Shown: one piece after another, positions 1 to 9,497 of the stretch
Position numbering within the stretch: the first letter of the stretch is position 1
Layout: each line of letters opens with the position of its first letter
From: Kitasatospora phosalacinea
Lineage (GTDB): Bacteria > Actinomycetota > Actinomycetes > Streptomycetales > Streptomycetaceae
Length of the DNA stretch: 64,000 bases
Direction: 5' to 3'
Assembly (NCBI RefSeq): GCF_000717185.1
Contig: NZ_JNYE01000044.1
Location: forward strand, 7,546 to 71,545
Made by a program: the position numbers and the translations under genes
Notes under the pieces: model-generated
Seen by the model: the letters and a program-made list of their open reading frames with translations, nothing else
Told to the model about the DNA's origin: nothing
The model's database searches: none

Positions 1-14
1 CGGGCGCGCCGGGT

Positions 15-1328
15 TCAGCCGGCGTACCGCTCGGTGGTGATCACCGGCTCGCCGCGGGAGAGCTGGGTGGCCGACAGCGGCAGGGCGGCGCGGGCCCGGC
101 GGTGGCGCTCGCGGGCGGCGTCCAGCGTTTCGCGGCCGACCACCTCGCCGTCGGTGATCAGCGGGACGTGCAGCAGGTGCGGCTCCAGCTCGGCGGGGAC
201 GGGGCCGGTGCCGACCACCTCGGCCTCGGCGACGCCGTCCCGGTCGGGGCGGCGGGCGGCCCACTTGCGGCCGCCGACGCTGCTCTTGCCGCCCGCCGAG
301 CGCTTGGCGACCGGGACGAGCTCGCCGCCGGGCACCGACTCGCGGGCGACCAGCTTGTAGACCATCGCGCAGGTCGGGTGGCCGCTGCCGGTGACCAGGC
401 TGGTGCCGACGCCGTAGCCGTCGACCGGGGCGACGGCGAGCGCGGCGATGGCGTACTCGTCCAGGTCCGAGGTGACGATGATCTTCGTGTCGGTGGCGCC
501 GAGCTCGTCGAGCTGGCGGCGCACCCGGTGGGCGAGCAGGGTCAGGTCGCCGGAGTCGATCCGGACGGCGCCCAGCTGCGGGCCGGCCACCTCGACGGCG
601 GTGCGGACGGCCTCGGCGAGGTCGTAGGTGTCCACCAGCAGGGTGGTGCCGCGGCCCATCGAGTCGACCTGGGCGGTGAAGGCGTCCTTCTCGCTGTCGT
701 GCAGCAGGGTGAAGGCGTGCGCGGCGGTGCCGGTGGTGGGGATGCCGTAGGTGAACCCGGCCTCCAGGTCGGAGGTGGCGGCGAAACCGGCCAGGTAGGC
801 GGCCCGGGCGGCGGCCACCGCGGACTGCTCGTGGGCCCGCCGGGCGCCCATCTCGATCACCGGGCGCCCGCCCGCGGCGGCGGTCATCCGGGACGCGGCG
901 GCGGCGATCGCCGAGTCGTGGTTGAGGATCGACAGGATCACCGTCTCCAGGATCACCGCCTCGGCGAAGCTGCCCTCGACGGTGAGCAGCGGCGAGCCGG
1001 GGAAGTACGCCTCGCCCTCGGGGTAGCCGTGCACGCTGCCGGTGAAGCGGTAGTCGGCGAGGAAGCGCAGGGTGTCCTCGTCCACCACCCGCTGGTCGGC
1101 CAGCCAGTCGAGTTGCGGCGCGGTGAAGCGGAAGTCCTCGATGGCGTCGAGCACCCGGCCGGTGCCGGCCAGCACGCCGTAGCGGCGGCCGTCGGGCAGG
1201 CGGCGGGTGAAGACCTCGAAGACCGAGCGGCGGTGGGCGGCGCCGCTGCGCAGCGCGGCCTGCAGCATGGTCAGCTCGTAGCGGTCGGTGAGCAGCGCGG
1301 AGCTGCGGTGCGCGGTGATGGCGTCCAT
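15..1328 (-). CDS. pncB: Nicotinate phosphoribosyltransferase
   Basis: Converts nicotinate and PRPP to nicotinate mononucleotide, the entry step of the Preiss-Handler NAD salvage pathway in the cytoplasm. The 437-residue product begins MDAITAHRSSALLTDRYELTML; the LLTDxYELTM segment is the family N-terminal signature, and VRIDSGDL and VTSDLDEYAI lie in the phosphoribosyl-binding barrel. The open frame extends much further upstream, but the homologous protein starts at the ATG at 1328. It is divergent from clpS, as in the Mycobacterium tuberculosis Rv1330c/Rv1331 pair. The stop is only 14 nt from the window edge, so nothing can be said about what follows. Very sure of the family. Confidence 0.95.
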   Translation of the reverse strand: MDAITAHRSSALLTDRYELTMLQAALRSGAAHRRSVFEVFTRRLPDGRRYGVLAGTGRVLDAIEDFRFTAPQLDWLADQRVVDEDTLRFLADYRFTGSVHGYPEGEAYFPGSPLLTVEGSFAEAVILETVILSILNHDSAIAAAASRMTAAAGGRPVIEMGARRAHEQSAVAAARAAYLAGFAATSDLEAGFTYGIPTTGTAAHAFTLLHDSEKDAFTAQVDSMGRGTTLLVDTYDLAEAVRTAVEVAGPQLGAVRIDSGDLTLLAHRVRRQLDELGATDTKIIVTSDLDEYAIAALAVAPVDGYGVGTSLVTGSGHPTCAMVYKLVARESVPGGELVPVAKRSAGGKSSVGGRKWAARRPDRDGVAEAEVVGTGPVPAELEPHLLHVPLITDGEVVGRETLDAARERHRRARAALPLSATQLSRGEPVITTERYAG

Positions 1329-1502
1329 GGGAATAATGCTACTACCACTTAGCGTCAGTTTGACGATTTCTCTCGCGGGGGGACCCGTGTCGGACCGTGT
1401 CGGACCGCGCCGGGCCGTGCCGGGCACCCTGATTCGCTCCTGCGTCCCTCGGATGGAAGCATGGGACGGGGGGAATCCGAGGTCGACGAGGAGAGACGGA
1501 CT
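1329..1502. promoter_or_regulatory. Divergent pncB/clpS promoter region with phased 10-bp repeats
   Basis: The 174-nt divergent spacer is AT-richer next to pncB. It holds the inverted repeat CGTCA-GTT-TGACG at 1353-1365, about 25 nt upstream of the pncB start and so a possible operator. Four tandem 10-bp units of the type CCGTGTCGGA follow at 1385-1424; units 1 and 2 are identical and units 3 and 4 diverge. The 10-bp phase puts each copy on the same helix face. No regulator can be named from sequence alone. Confidence 0.4.
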
Positions 1503-1796
1503 GTGAGTGTCGCGCCGGTGGAGGTCGAGCGCCCCGAGGTGGAGGGGGTTCCGGTCGCGGAGCCGGACACGCCGTGGGTGACCATCGTCCACAACGACCC
1601 GGTCAACCTGATGAGTTACGTCCAGTACGTGTTCCAGAGCTACTTCGGCTACCCGAAGGACAAGGCGCACGAGCTGATGATGGACGTGCACCACAAGGGC
1701 CGGGCCGTGGTCTCCAGCGGCACCCGCGAGGAGATGGAGCGCGACGTGCAGGCGATGCACGGCTACGGCCTGTGGGCCACCCTGCAGCACGACTGA
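1503..1796 (+). CDS. clpS: ATP-dependent Clp protease adaptor ClpS
   Basis: Small adaptor that delivers N-end-rule substrates to the ClpAP/ClpCP protease. The core contains the family motifs [16 protein letters not shown] and the helix with [17 protein letters not shown]; the HNDPVN loop and the Met/His pocket recognise N-degron side chains. The GTG at 1503 is preferred over the ATG at 1461 because GAGGAG lies at 1488-1493, 9 nt upstream. This gives 97 residues, with a short variable N-terminal tail before the folded domain. A DUF2017 gene follows 42 nt downstream, the same order as Rv1331-Rv1332 in Mycobacterium tuberculosis. Confidence 0.93.
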   Translation: MSVAPVEVERPEVEGVPVAEPDTPWVTIVHNDPVNLMSYVQYVFQSYFGYPKDKAHELMMDVHHKGRAVVSSGTREEMERDVQAMHGYGLWATLQHD

Positions 1797-1838
1797 CGGC
1801 CCGTCACCCACCATCCACGAGGGACTGATTCCACACAC

Positions 1839-2414
1839 ATGGCCGGTTTGTTCGAGAGTGCGGGCAACGGCGGCGCGGCGATCGCGCTGGACGAGTTCGA
1901 GGCGTCCATCCTGCGCTCGCTGGAAGTGCAGATGCTGGAGCTGATCGGGCCGCCGCCCGGCGGGGAGAGCGACGACCCGCTGGCCGCGCTGTTCGCCGAG
2001 GGCCCGAGCGAGGCCCCCGCGGACCCGGCGCTGCTGCGGCTGTTCCCCGACGCGTACGGCGGGCCGGGGGCGCCCGAGGACCCGCAGACGGCCGAGATGG
2101 CGTCCGAGTTCCGCCGCTACACCGAGCTGGACCTGCGGGCCCGCAAGCGCGAGGACGCGCTGTTCGTGGTCCGCGGGCTGGACGGGCTGGGCGGGGAGGG
2201 CGGGGTGCTGGAGGTGAAGCCCGGCGACTTCCCGCACTGGCTGGGCGCCCTGAACGACCTGCGGCTGACCCTGGGCAGCCGGCTGGAGGTCACCGAGGAG
2301 GACGAGGAGGGCCTGTACCGGCTGCCCGAGTCCGACCCGCGCAAGCCGCTGGTGATCGCCTACCTGTGGCTGGGCGCGCTGCAGGAGAGCCTGCTGGAGG
2401 CGATGGCGGGCTGA
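1839..2414 (+). CDS. DUF2017 protein, AosR-like
   Basis: A 191-residue cytoplasmic protein of the actinobacterial DUF2017 family. The mycobacterial member AosR (Rv1332), also encoded just after clpS, is reported as a redox-sensing regulator that acts on the mec-cysO-cysM genes. Features seen: an N-terminal segment with FEASILRSLEVQMLELI, an acidic middle with a long helix (EMASEFRRYTELDLRARKRED), and a conserved C-terminal part with DFPHWLGALNDLRLTLGSRL and AYLWLGALQESLL. No cysteine is encoded anywhere, so a thiol-based sensing mechanism like that described for AosR cannot operate here. Probably co-transcribed with clpS. Family assignment is firm; the role is inferred. Confidence 0.8.
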   Translation: MAGLFESAGNGGAAIALDEFEASILRSLEVQMLELIGPPPGGESDDPLAALFAEGPSEAPADPALLRLFPDAYGGPGAPEDPQTAEMASEFRRYTELDLRARKREDALFVVRGLDGLGGEGGVLEVKPGDFPHWLGALNDLRLTLGSRLEVTEEDEEGLYRLPESDPRKPLVIAYLWLGALQESLLEAMAG

Positions 2415-2574
2415 GCGCCCGCCCGGCCGACCGTTTCGTTCATATGGTCCGATTGCTCCGGAGGCGCCCGGATGTGAGCCGTTCCGGGGCCTTCGCGTGG
2501 TTCACTGCTGCCTCCCCGGGAAGACGGGGCCCGTCGGCCGCCCGGCCGGCGCGGACCGGGAGGCGAGGCGGCGG

Positions 2575-4008
2575 ATGACGCAGCAGGTGACGGACGAGAC
2601 GGCCGGGCCGGTCCCCGGGGAGGAGGAGGGCTACCAGCGCGGCCTGGGCAGTCGGCAGATCCAGATGATCGCGATCGGCGGCGCGATCGGCACCGGCCTG
2701 TTCCTCGGCGCGGGCACCGCCATCTCCAAGGCCGGTCCCAGCCTGGTCCTCAGCTACGCGGTGGCCGGCGTGGTGATCTTCGTGATCATGCGGGCGCTCG
2801 GCGAACTGCTCACCTACCGCCCGGTGGCCGGGAGCTTCGCCGAGTACGCCCGCGAGTTCCTCGGCCCGTTCGCCGGGTTCGCCACCGGCTGGACGTACTG
2901 GCTGTTCTGGGTGGTCACCGGCATGGCCGAGACCACCGCCGCCGCCGTCTACGTCCGCTTCTGGGCGCCCGGCGTCCCGCAGTGGACCACCGCGCTGGCC
3001 TTCCTGCTGCTGCTGTACGCGGCCAACCTGATCTCGGTGAAGCTGTTCGGCGAGATCGAGTTCTGGTTCTCCATGGTCAAGGTCACCGCGATCCTCGGGA
3101 TGATCCTGATCGGCGTCGGCGTGCTCACCCTCGGCTTCTCGGACGCCGGGGACACCGCCTCGGTCGCCAACCTGTGGCAGGACGGCGGCTTCTTCCCCGA
3201 GGGCGTCGGCGCCACCGTGATGACCCTGCAGATCGTCATGTTCGCCTACGTCGGCGTGGAACTGGTCGGCGTCACCGCGGGCGAGAGCGAGGACCCGGAG
3301 AGGACCCTGCCGCGGGCGATCAACACCCTGCCGCTGCGGATCGCGCTGTTCTACGTCGGCGCGCTGGTGGTCATCCTGTCGCTGGTGCCGTGGAGCGAGT
3401 TCCAGCCCGGCGTCAGCCCGTTCGTCGCCGCCTTCGGCAAGGTCGGCATCCCGGCGGCGGCCGGGATCGTCAACTTCGTGGTGCTCACCGCCGCGCTCTC
3501 CTCCTGCAACTCCGGGATGTACTCCACCGGCCGGATGCTGCGCGACCTGGCCCTGCGCGGACAGGCCCCCGGGCGGCTCACCCGGCTCAACGCCCGCCGC
3601 ACCCCCGCCACCGCGATCACCGTCTCCTGCCTGCTGATGGGCGCCGGGGTGGTGCTCAACTACTGCGTCCCGGAACGGGCCTTCCAGTACATCACCTCGG
3701 TCGCCACCGTCTGCGGCCTGTGGACCTGGGGCGCCATCCTGGCCAGCCAGATCCGCTACCGCGCCGCCTGGACGTCCGGGCGGCTGCCCGCCCCCGGCTT
3801 CCGCGCCCCCGGCGGCAACTGGAGCCGCGCCCTCGCCCTGGCCTTCCTCGCCCTGGTCGCCGTCCTGATCGGCGTCGACCCCGACACCCGGATCTCGCTG
3901 TACGTCTTCCCCGGCTGGGCCCTGTTCCTGGTGGTCGGCTACGCGGTGCTGCGCCGCCGCGACCGGGCCGCCGCGCACCCCGACGGCCGCCCGGCCGGGG
4001 GCGGCTGA
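2575..4008 (+). CDS. Amino-acid permease, APC superfamily
   Basis: Cytoplasmic-membrane amino-acid:proton symporter of the AAT/GABA-permease type, 477 residues, with about twelve hydrophobic segments. The N-terminal signature is clear: LGSRQIQMIAIGGAIGTGLFLGAG, the TM1 glycine-rich unwound segment, followed by the Phe/Glu region PVAGSFAEYAREFLGPFAGFATGWTYW. The ATG at 2575 is chosen because GGGAGGCGAGG precedes it and the family begins near here; the frame is open further upstream. It sits between the DUF2017 gene and mec, where mycobacteria have a different gene. Import of a sulfur or related amino acid would fit the neighbourhood, but the substrate cannot be read from sequence. Confidence 0.88.
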   Translation: MTQQVTDETAGPVPGEEEGYQRGLGSRQIQMIAIGGAIGTGLFLGAGTAISKAGPSLVLSYAVAGVVIFVIMRALGELLTYRPVAGSFAEYAREFLGPFAGFATGWTYWLFWVVTGMAETTAAAVYVRFWAPGVPQWTTALAFLLLLYAANLISVKLFGEIEFWFSMVKVTAILGMILIGVGVLTLGFSDAGDTASVANLWQDGGFFPEGVGATVMTLQIVMFAYVGVELVGVTAGESEDPERTLPRAINTLPLRIALFYVGALVVILSLVPWSEFQPGVSPFVAAFGKVGIPAAAGIVNFVVLTAALSSCNSGMYSTGRMLRDLALRGQAPGRLTRLNARRTPATAITVSCLLMGAGVVLNYCVPERAFQYITSVATVCGLWTWGAILASQIRYRAAWTSGRLPAPGFRAPGGNWSRALALAFLALVAVLIGVDPDTRISLYVFPGWALFLVVGYAVLRRRDRAAAHPDGRPAGGG

Positions 4009-4028
4009 CGCCTCGCTATCCTGGCCGC

Positions 4029-4460
4029 ATGCTGACCATCACCCGAGAACTGCGCGACCGGATCGTCGCCCACGCCCGCGCCGACCACCCGGACGAAGCG
4101 TGCGGCGTGGTCGCCGGACCGGCCGGCACCGGGCGTCCCGAGCGGTTCGTCCCGATGCTCAACGCGGCCCGCTCGCCCACCTTCTACGAGTTCGACTCCG
4201 GCGACCTGCTCAAGCTCTACCGCGAGATGGACGACCGCGACGAGGAGCCGGTGGTGGTCTACCACTCGCACACCGCCACCGAGGCCTACCCCTCCCGCAC
4301 CGACGTGAGCTACGCCTCCGAGCCGTTCGCCCACTACGTGCTGGTCTCCACCGCCGAGGGCACCGGCGAGGAGGACCCCTACCAGTTCCGCTCGTTCCGC
4401 ATCGTGGACGGCGTGATCACGGAGGAAGACGTCGAGGTGGTCGAGGCGTACGCCGCCTGA
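4029..4460 (+). CDS. mec: JAMM metalloprotease Mec (CysO-processing)
   Basis: Zn-dependent peptidase of the JAB1/MPN/Mov34 (M67) family. In Mycobacterium tuberculosis Mec (Rv1334) hydrolyses the CysO-cysteine adduct, releasing cysteine and the carrier. The 143-residue protein carries the full JAMM signature: E23, H79-S-H81, then exactly ten residues to D92. The start ATG has no ribosome binding site; a TATCCT hexamer at 4017-4022 ends 6 nt before it, which suggests a leaderless transcript separate from the permease gene 20 nt upstream. A strong terminator follows, so mec is transcriptionally split from cysO-cysM although functionally linked. Its partner here has two residues beyond the Gly-Gly, which Mec may also have to remove. 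Confidence 0.9.
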   Translation: MLTITRELRDRIVAHARADHPDEACGVVAGPAGTGRPERFVPMLNAARSPTFYEFDSGDLLKLYREMDDRDEEPVVVYHSHTATEAYPSRTDVSYASEPFAHYVLVSTAEGTGEEDPYQFRSFRIVDGVITEEDVEVVEAYAA

Positions 4461-4477
4461 CCCCCGCCCGCCCGGCG

Positions 4478-4524
4478 ACGGGCCGGTCCGACCTGCGCCC
4501 CGCGCTGCGGACCGGCCCGTTTTC
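4478..4524 (+). terminator. Rho-independent terminator after mec
   Basis: Perfect 13-bp stem: ACGGGCCGGTCCG at 4478-4490 and its complement at 4508-4520, with a 17-nt loop, followed directly by TTTTCTC. It is one of the few canonical U-tract terminators in this GC-rich window. It isolates mec from the leader-peptide operon. Confidence 0.85.
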
Positions 4525-4565
4525 TCATGCCTCGGAACGCCGCGGACCGGATGCCGAGACAAGCA

Positions 4566-4593
4566 TGTCAAAGCGGGGTCGGGAATCTATACG
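4566..4593 (+). promoter_or_regulatory. Candidate promoter of the leader peptide-cysO-cysM operon
   Basis: A -10-like TATACG at 4588-4593 lies 9 nt before the leader-peptide ATG at 4602. A weak -35-like TGTCAA sits at 4566-4571, 16 nt upstream. Transcription would start at or next to the ATG, giving a leaderless leader-peptide mRNA. Inferred from spacing only. Confidence 0.5.
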
Positions 4594-4601
4594 ATGAGTC
4601 C

Positions 4602-6081
<1,480 letters not shown>

Positions 6082-6096
6082 ACCGACGGCGGCACC

Positions 6097-6129
6097 ACGG
6101 CGCGGCACCCCGTCCGGGGGCCGCGCCGT
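6097..6129 (+). terminator. Terminator hairpin after cysM
   Basis: Stem ACGGCGCGG (6097-6105) paired with CCGCGCCGT (6121-6129), with further CCCC/GGGG pairing inside. No U-tract, as is common in streptomycetes. It lies 15 nt after the cysM stop. Confidence 0.65.
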
Positions 6130-6295
6130 CCGCTTGTCCGATCATCGATCCGCTGTGACAACGCAGCATTTGTCCGTTCCGGGTGACTGGTTCGTCACGG
6201 AACCGCCACCGCGCCGGTCACGCCCCGGCCGCCGCGGACCACCCCGCCAGGCTGGCGGCGCACCACTGGTTCGCCGTCTCCTGGAGGTGGGCGCG

Positions 6296-6484
6296 ATGCC
6301 CGGCCGAGAGCTCTGGTCCTACGTCGAGATCGGCCTGCACATCAACGTGCAGACCGAGACCGTGCGCAACTACAAGCGGCACGGACTGCTGCCCGAGCCC
6401 GACCGGGTGGACACCGCGGGCCACCCCCGCTGGTACCCGGAGACCATCCGCGCCTGGGCGCTGGCCCGCCCCGGCCGCCGTTAG
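6296..6484 (+). CDS. Small helix-turn-helix protein
   Basis: A 62-residue protein beginning MPGRELWSYVEIG. It contains a winged-helix or MerR-like recognition segment: VQTETVRNYKRHGLLPEPDRVD, then HPRWYPETIRAWALARP. The TETVRNYKRHGLLP pattern resembles the DNA-contacting helix of MerR/excisionase-type proteins. The ATG at 6296 is preferred over an upstream in-frame ATG at 6134 because GGAGG lies at 6282-6286 and the upstream extension is low complexity. It sits between cysM and the phosphodiesterase-like gene in the same direction. Target unknown; a regulator of the adjacent sulfur genes is possible but unproven. Confidence 0.7.
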   Translation: MPGRELWSYVEIGLHINVQTETVRNYKRHGLLPEPDRVDTAGHPRWYPETIRAWALARPGRR

Positions 6485-6675
6485 CACACCCTTCGAACGC
6501 CCCCGCCCCGTCCTGGTGATTCCGCCCACAGCCCGGCACGGGAGAGGGGGCAAAGTGCCGCCCGGCCCTTACTCTCGACAGTCAAAGCACCGACGGAGTC
6601 GAAGAACCCCGCCCCGCCCGACCGGCGGTGCGGACGTCCGCGGACGATGGCCCGGCGGGGCGGGAAGGGCTCGGC

Positions 6676-7428
6676 ATGAAACTGACCGTGGTGGGGTGCT
6701 CGGGGAGCTTCCCGTCCGTGGACTCCCCGTGCTCCAGCTACCTGGTGGAGCACGACGGCTACCGCCTGGTCGTCGACCTGGGCAACGGCGCGCTCGGCGC
6801 CCTGCAGAAGTACACCGGCCTGTACGAGGTGGACGCCGTCCTGATCAGCCACCTGCACGCCGACCACTGCGTCGACCTGTGCGCCTACTGGGTGGCCCGC
6901 AACTACCGGGTCGAGGGCTGCCCCGACCCGCTGCCCGTGCACGGGCCGAGCGGCACCGCCGGACGCCTCGCCCGGGCCTACGACATGCCGGAGAAGCCCG
7001 GCATGACCGAGGTCTTCGACTTCCGCGACCTCAGCGACGGCGCCCGGCTGGAGCTCGGCCCGTTCACCGTCACCGCCGTCCGGGTCAACCACCTGGACTG
7101 CGAGGCGTACGGCTTCCGGATCGAGGCGGGCGGCCGCAGCCTGGTCTACTCCGGGGACACCGGCGTCTGCCCCGGCCTGGTCGAACTCGCCCGCGGCACC
7201 GACCTGTTCCTGTGCGAGGCGGCCTACACGGACGGCAAGGAGACCTTCGACTCCATCCACCTCAACGGCACCCAGGCCGGCGAGCACGCCGCCGCCGCCG
7301 GCGCCGCCCGGCTGGTCCTCACCCACGTCCCGCCGTGGACCGACGCCGAGCGCAACCGCACGGACGCCGCCGCGGTCTTCGCCGGACCGGTCGAACTCGC
7401 CCGCGCCGGGGCCGTCTACGAGCTGTGA
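6676..7428 (+). CDS. MBL-fold metallohydrolase, Rv1339-like phosphodiesterase
   Basis: A 250-residue cytoplasmic metallo-beta-lactamase-fold hydrolase. The metal motif is SHLHADH (58-64), followed by the downstream HLDCEAYGFRIE and YSGDTG segments that supply the remaining ligands, and HVPPWTDAE near the C-terminus. The Mycobacterium tuberculosis protein in the same neighbourhood, Rv1339, has been reported as an atypical class II cAMP phosphodiesterase, so a cyclic-nucleotide phosphodiesterase role is the best inference. A tRNase Z-like activity is the alternative, but the tRNA exosite arm is absent. Start ATG 6676, with GGGAAGGG upstream. Its 3' end overlaps that of the convergent aminotransferase gene by 13 nt. 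Confidence 0.85.
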   Translation: MKLTVVGCSGSFPSVDSPCSSYLVEHDGYRLVVDLGNGALGALQKYTGLYEVDAVLISHLHADHCVDLCAYWVARNYRVEGCPDPLPVHGPSGTAGRLARAYDMPEKPGMTEVFDFRDLSDGARLELGPFTVTAVRVNHLDCEAYGFRIEAGGRSLVYSGDTGVCPGLVELARGTDLFLCEAAYTDGKETFDSIHLNGTQAGEHAAAAGAARLVLTHVPPWTDAERNRTDAAAVFAGPVELARAGAVYEL

Positions 7429-8333
7429 ACCGGCGTCAGCCAGTGCCGGTACCGGGCGTCGGCGCCACTCACCGCGGCCCGGTACGCCTCGGCCAGGCGC
7501 TTGGTCAACTCACCCTCGGCGGAGGGTAGTTCGCGGTTGTCCAGGGAGGCCACCGGGACCACCCCGGCCGCCGTCCCGGAGACGAACAGCTCGTCGGCCG
7601 CGTACAGGTCCGAGCGCAGCAGGCTCTCCACCCGGACTTCCACGCCCAGCTCCCGGGCCAGCGTCAGCAGGGTGTCCTGGGTGATGCCCTCCAGGGCGCC
7701 CGCACTGGCCGGGGTGGTGCGCAGCACGCCGCCGCGGACCGCGAACACGTTCTCCGAACTGCACTCGCTGACCGTGCCGTCCGGCGCCAACAGCAGCGCC
7801 TCGTCGAAGCCCGCGTCGGTCGCCTCCCGCCGGGCCAGCGCCGAGTTGAGGTACGGGCCGGTGGCCTTCGCCGCCGGGGGGACGGAGTTGGGGTCGGTGC
7901 GCCGCCAGCTGCTGGTCATCAGCCGCAGCCCGCGGCCCGCCTCCAGGTAGGCCGGCCACTCCCAGGAGGCGATCGACACGCTGGTGGGGGAGTTGCGCAT
8001 GTCCAGCCCCATCGAGCCGTAGCCCAGGAACGCCAGGTGCCGCAGGTAGCAGGAGCGGTGGCCGTTGGCCGCCACCAGCGCCACCGTCGCCGCCGCCAAC
8101 TCCTCCCGGCTGTACGGGAGTTCGATACGCAGCATCCGGGCGCTGCGCTCCAGCCGGGCCAGGTGCTCGTCCAGCCGGAACACCGCGGGCCCGTCCGCGG
8201 TCTCGAACACCCGGGTGCCCTCCAGTACCCCGGTGCCGTAGTGCAGCGCGTGCGTCAGCACGTGGACGCGGGCCTCCTGCCAGGGCACCAGCGCGCCGTC
8301 GAACCAGATCACGGAAGACTCGGGAATCGCCAT
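7416..8333 (-). CDS. Class IV aminotransferase (branched-chain/D-amino-acid type)
   Basis: PLP-dependent fold-type IV enzyme, 305 residues. The N-terminal pattern WFDGALVPWQEARVHVLTHALHYGTGVLEGTR is typical of the IlvE/PabC/Dat superfamily. The PLP lysine lies in PPAAKATGPYLNS, and ECSSENVFAVRGG and GITQDTLLTLA supply the phosphate-binding turn. Branched-chain amino-acid transamination is the most likely reaction. The ATG at 8333 is preferred to that at 8342 because AGGA lies 8 nt upstream of it. It is divergent from the LuxR-type regulator gene at 8538, which may control it. This gene and the regulator interrupt the otherwise conserved sulfur-rph block. Confidence 0.85.
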   Translation of the reverse strand: MAIPESSVIWFDGALVPWQEARVHVLTHALHYGTGVLEGTRVFETADGPAVFRLDEHLARLERSARMLRIELPYSREELAAATVALVAANGHRSCYLRHLAFLGYGSMGLDMRNSPTSVSIASWEWPAYLEAGRGLRLMTSSWRRTDPNSVPPAAKATGPYLNSALARREATDAGFDEALLLAPDGTVSECSSENVFAVRGGVLRTTPASAGALEGITQDTLLTLARELGVEVRVESLLRSDLYAADELFVSGTAAGVVPVASLDNRELPSAEGELTKRLAEAYRAAVSGADARYRHWLTPVHSS

Positions 8334-8496
8334 GCCGACCATCCTGGAGACCCCGGGCCGCCCGGCGAAGGCCCCCGGCCGCGCCGGATCAGGCCATGGC
8401 CGCCACCGGAGCCCCCGTCTCGGATGCCGGACGCCCGCTGTCCCGGCCGCGCCCCTCGCGCGCCGCCCGCCCGTCCGCCGTCTCGCATGCTGAAAA

Positions 8497-8520
8497 CCGC
8501 GGTCCGTCCGCCGACCGCGG
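8497..8520. promoter_or_regulatory. Perfect inverted repeat, candidate operator
   Basis: CCGCGGTC (8497-8504) and GACCGCGG (8513-8520) form perfect 8-bp arms around an 8-bp spacer. The site ends 3 nt before a -10-like TAGGCT (8524-8529), so a bound protein would cover the -35 region of the regulator gene at 8538. Autoregulation by that LuxR-type protein, and effects on the divergent aminotransferase, are plausible. Confidence 0.5.
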
Positions 8521-8537
8521 CCCTAGGCTCCCGGAGG

Positions 8538-9485
8538 GTGGAGACCAGCACCGCCCTGTACGCCCGCCTGCTCGCTGAACCCGGCCTGCCGCTGGACTCC
8601 CTGCGCGAGGAACTCGGCTGCCCGGAAGGGGAGTTCGAGCAGGCGCTGGGCGAACTGCGCGGCCTCGGGCTGCTCCGGCAGACCTCCGCCACCGGCAGCG
8701 GGGTCACCGCCGTCTCGATCGACACCGCGGTGCGCCGCCTGCTCGCCGACTCCGACCGCCGCTTCACCGCACTGCTCGGCGAGGCCCGCCGCACCCGCGA
8801 GCAGGTCGAGCACCTGCACGCCCGCTACCTGCCGCTGCAGACCGGCACCGCCCACGAACTCGTCCGCGGCGCCGACCGGGTCGCCGCCCTGCTGGAGGAC
8901 GCCGCCCGCGGCGCCCGCACCGAGGCGCTGTCGCTGCGCCCCGGCCAGGACCAGTCCGAGAGCGGCCTGGCCGGGAAGCTCGCCCGCGAGCGGATCGCGC
9001 TGGCCCACGGGGTGGTGCTGCGCACCATCTACCCCGCCGCCGCGCTGCACCAGGGCCCGGTGCTGGCCCACGTCCAGGCGCTGACCGCGGCCGGCGCGCA
9101 CATCCGGGTCGCGCACACCCTGCCGCTGTGGCTGATCGTGGTCGACGCGGGCCTGGCCGTGCTGCCCGCGCCGGGGGAGCCGCCGGGCAGCGCGGCCGTG
9201 GTGGTCCGCGACCCGGCGGTGGTCGGCGTGGTCCGCGAGCTGTTCGAGCACTTCTGGGCGGCCAGCTGGATCCCGCCGGAGCTGCTCGGCCGCACCACCC
9301 CCGACGACCGCCACCGCGAGGTGCTGCGCCTGCTCGCGGCCGGGCTCACCGACCAGGCGATCGGCCGCAAGCTGGAGGTCTCCGACCGCACGGTGCGCCG
9401 CCTGGTCGCCGACCTGACCACCGCGCTGGGCGCCCAGTCGCGCTTCCAGGCGGGCGTGCACGCGGCCCGGCTGGGCTGGATCTAG
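8538..9485 (+). CDS. Transcriptional regulator, TrmB-like N-terminus with LuxR-type HTH
   Basis: A 315-residue regulator. The N-terminal part (LLAEPGLPLDSLREELGCPEGEFEQALGELRGLGLLRQT, described by position 7-45) looks like a winged helix of the TrmB type. A sensor-like middle follows, and the C-terminal LuxR/GerE HTH reads EVLRLLAAGLTDQAIGRKLEVSDRTVRRLVADLTTALGA (about 267-305). This architecture is common in streptomycete orphan regulators. The GTG start abuts GGAGG and lies 8 nt after TAGGCT, so the mRNA may be leaderless. A perfect inverted repeat overlaps its promoter. The ligand is unknown; the adjacent divergent aminotransferase is the obvious candidate target. Confidence 0.8.
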   Translation: METSTALYARLLAEPGLPLDSLREELGCPEGEFEQALGELRGLGLLRQTSATGSGVTAVSIDTAVRRLLADSDRRFTALLGEARRTREQVEHLHARYLPLQTGTAHELVRGADRVAALLEDAARGARTEALSLRPGQDQSESGLAGKLARERIALAHGVVLRTIYPAAALHQGPVLAHVQALTAAGAHIRVAHTLPLWLIVVDAGLAVLPAPGEPPGSAAVVVRDPAVVGVVRELFEHFWAASWIPPELLGRTTPDDRHREVLRLLAAGLTDQAIGRKLEVSDRTVRRLVADLTTALGAQSRFQAGVHAARLGWI

Positions 9486-9497
9486 CGCCGCCGGGGA

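Noticed and set aside
2440..3978. Minus-strand frame of about 510 codons opposite the permease
   Set aside because: Highly repetitive Gly/Asp/Gln/Ala composition and no recognisable domain; the plus-strand permease is unequivocal.
6134..6295. Upstream extension of the small HTH protein from an ATG at 6134
   Set aside because: The extension is Arg/Pro/Gly rich with no homology; GGAGG sits at the correct distance from the ATG at 6296.
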